Shown one piece after another: positions 39,631-39,848 of a DNA stretch of 39,848 nt. Source of the DNA: Verrucomicrobiales bacterium (GTDB lineage Bacteria; Verrucomicrobiota; Verrucomicrobiia; Verrucomicrobiales; DEV007); the NCBI GenBank assembly GCA_029233965.1, contig JARGOP010000042.1:1-39848 (forward strand), read 5' to 3'. Position numbers and translations under genes: made by a program. Each line of letters begins with the position of its first letter. The stretch's first letter is position 1. Below the pieces are notes generated by a model. It was not told where the DNA came from and did not search any database. It was given only the letters and a program-made list of their open reading frames with translations.

Positions 39631-39848
39631 TCAGTTGGCGGGGAAAATTACATCAACTCTGCGGAGTTCCTCCGGAGTGCCGCCCCGTCGCGGCGGCCTG
39701 GGTTTCGCTGAAGGACACGATCGAAATCCGGTCGGCTGAAATTCCCTGCTTGAGGAGATAGTCCTTCACCATCTCACATCGGGCCTGCGCAAGTGAAGTG
39801 GCCCCGCTTTTCGGAGCCAAGGGCGAGATGAAGGATTGAAGCTGTCGT
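39631..39848 (-). CDS. OmpA-family C-terminal domain, partial at window edge, apparent frameshift
   Basis: The minus strand from 39848 reads into an OmpA-like peptidoglycan-binding domain: SLAQARCEMVKDYLLKQG and ISADRISIVSFSE match the classical helix and the following strand. This frame then runs to a premature TGA at 39653-39655. The adjacent frame supplies the expected end, TPEELRRVDVIFPAN with its stop at 39631-39633, where OmpA proteins normally have an NRRVDV-like strand. One inserted or lost base within about 39665-39700 would explain both. The 5' part lies outside the window. It converges on the haem protein gene at 39503, with the palindromic repeat between them. This is either a real pseudogene or a sequencing error. 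Confidence 0.65.

Noticed and set aside
1-39848. tRNA, rRNA or CRISPR loci
   Set aside because: I looked through the intergenic gaps and found no cloverleaf, rRNA-like segment or spaced direct-repeat array.

Overview
The window looks like a chromosomal segment of a free-living member of the phylum Verrucomicrobiota (probably order Verrucomicrobiales). The grounds are a five-gene locus matching, in order and in recognisable sequence, the Amuc_1102 to Amuc_1098 pilus-like locus of Akkermansia muciniphila; two giant c-type haem proteins of the Pirellula/Verrucomicrobium kind; a PAS-AraC regulator; and periplasmic FAD-oxidoreductase and PQQ-like propeller proteins of types common in the PVC group. 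Family assignments come from reading motifs; no database was searched.

Layout. 1-670: a complete IS200/IS605-type element with one Y1 transposase and hairpin ends. 704-1414: an OmpA-like envelope protein. 1632-8766: the pilus-like operon, namely an Amuc_1102-like secreted protein, a PilM-PilN-like fusion, an Amuc_1100 homologue (PilO position), an Amuc_1099-like protein with an EF-hand-type loop (PilP position) and a TPR-secretin (PilQ position), closed by a strong terminator. 8845-11972: coaE, rho and an RNase D gene, tightly packed. 12106-13476 (minus): an NtrC-like regulator that lacks the GAFTGA loop. 13753-15360: an ECF sigma factor and a membrane anti-sigma-like protein, with a terminator. 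15528-18140: an SNF2-family ATPase, convergent with an NlpC/P60 hydrolase (18150-18971, minus).

18972-20640 holds a possible 47-residue ORF, a second ECF sigma factor and a TetR regulator, with similar palindromes in front of both regulators. 20668-23673 carries a PQQ-like beta-propeller protein and a divergent GT4 glycosyltransferase. 23697-27671 is a small polysaccharide-use cluster: PAS-AraC regulator, PL14-like lyase and FAD oxidoreductase with a golvesin-like C-terminus. A ROK sugar kinase follows (27930-28952). 28954-32813 (minus) has a lipoprotein, a GT2, a GT39/ArnT-like membrane glycosyltransferase and a disordered secreted protein with three KK-F-FG motifs. 32889-39503 holds two divergent haem-binding dehydrogenase-like proteins, and the window ends in the 3' part of an OmpA-family gene that appears frameshifted.

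How the parts fit. The strongest system is the trans-envelope pilMNOPQ-like alignment complex and secretin; no pilin, motor ATPase or prepilin peptidase is present here. The most unexpected signals are the GAFTGA-less NtrC protein, a glycine/lysine-rich insertion in the Q-loop region of Rho, and a 29-bp palindromic element found twice, each time between convergent gene ends.
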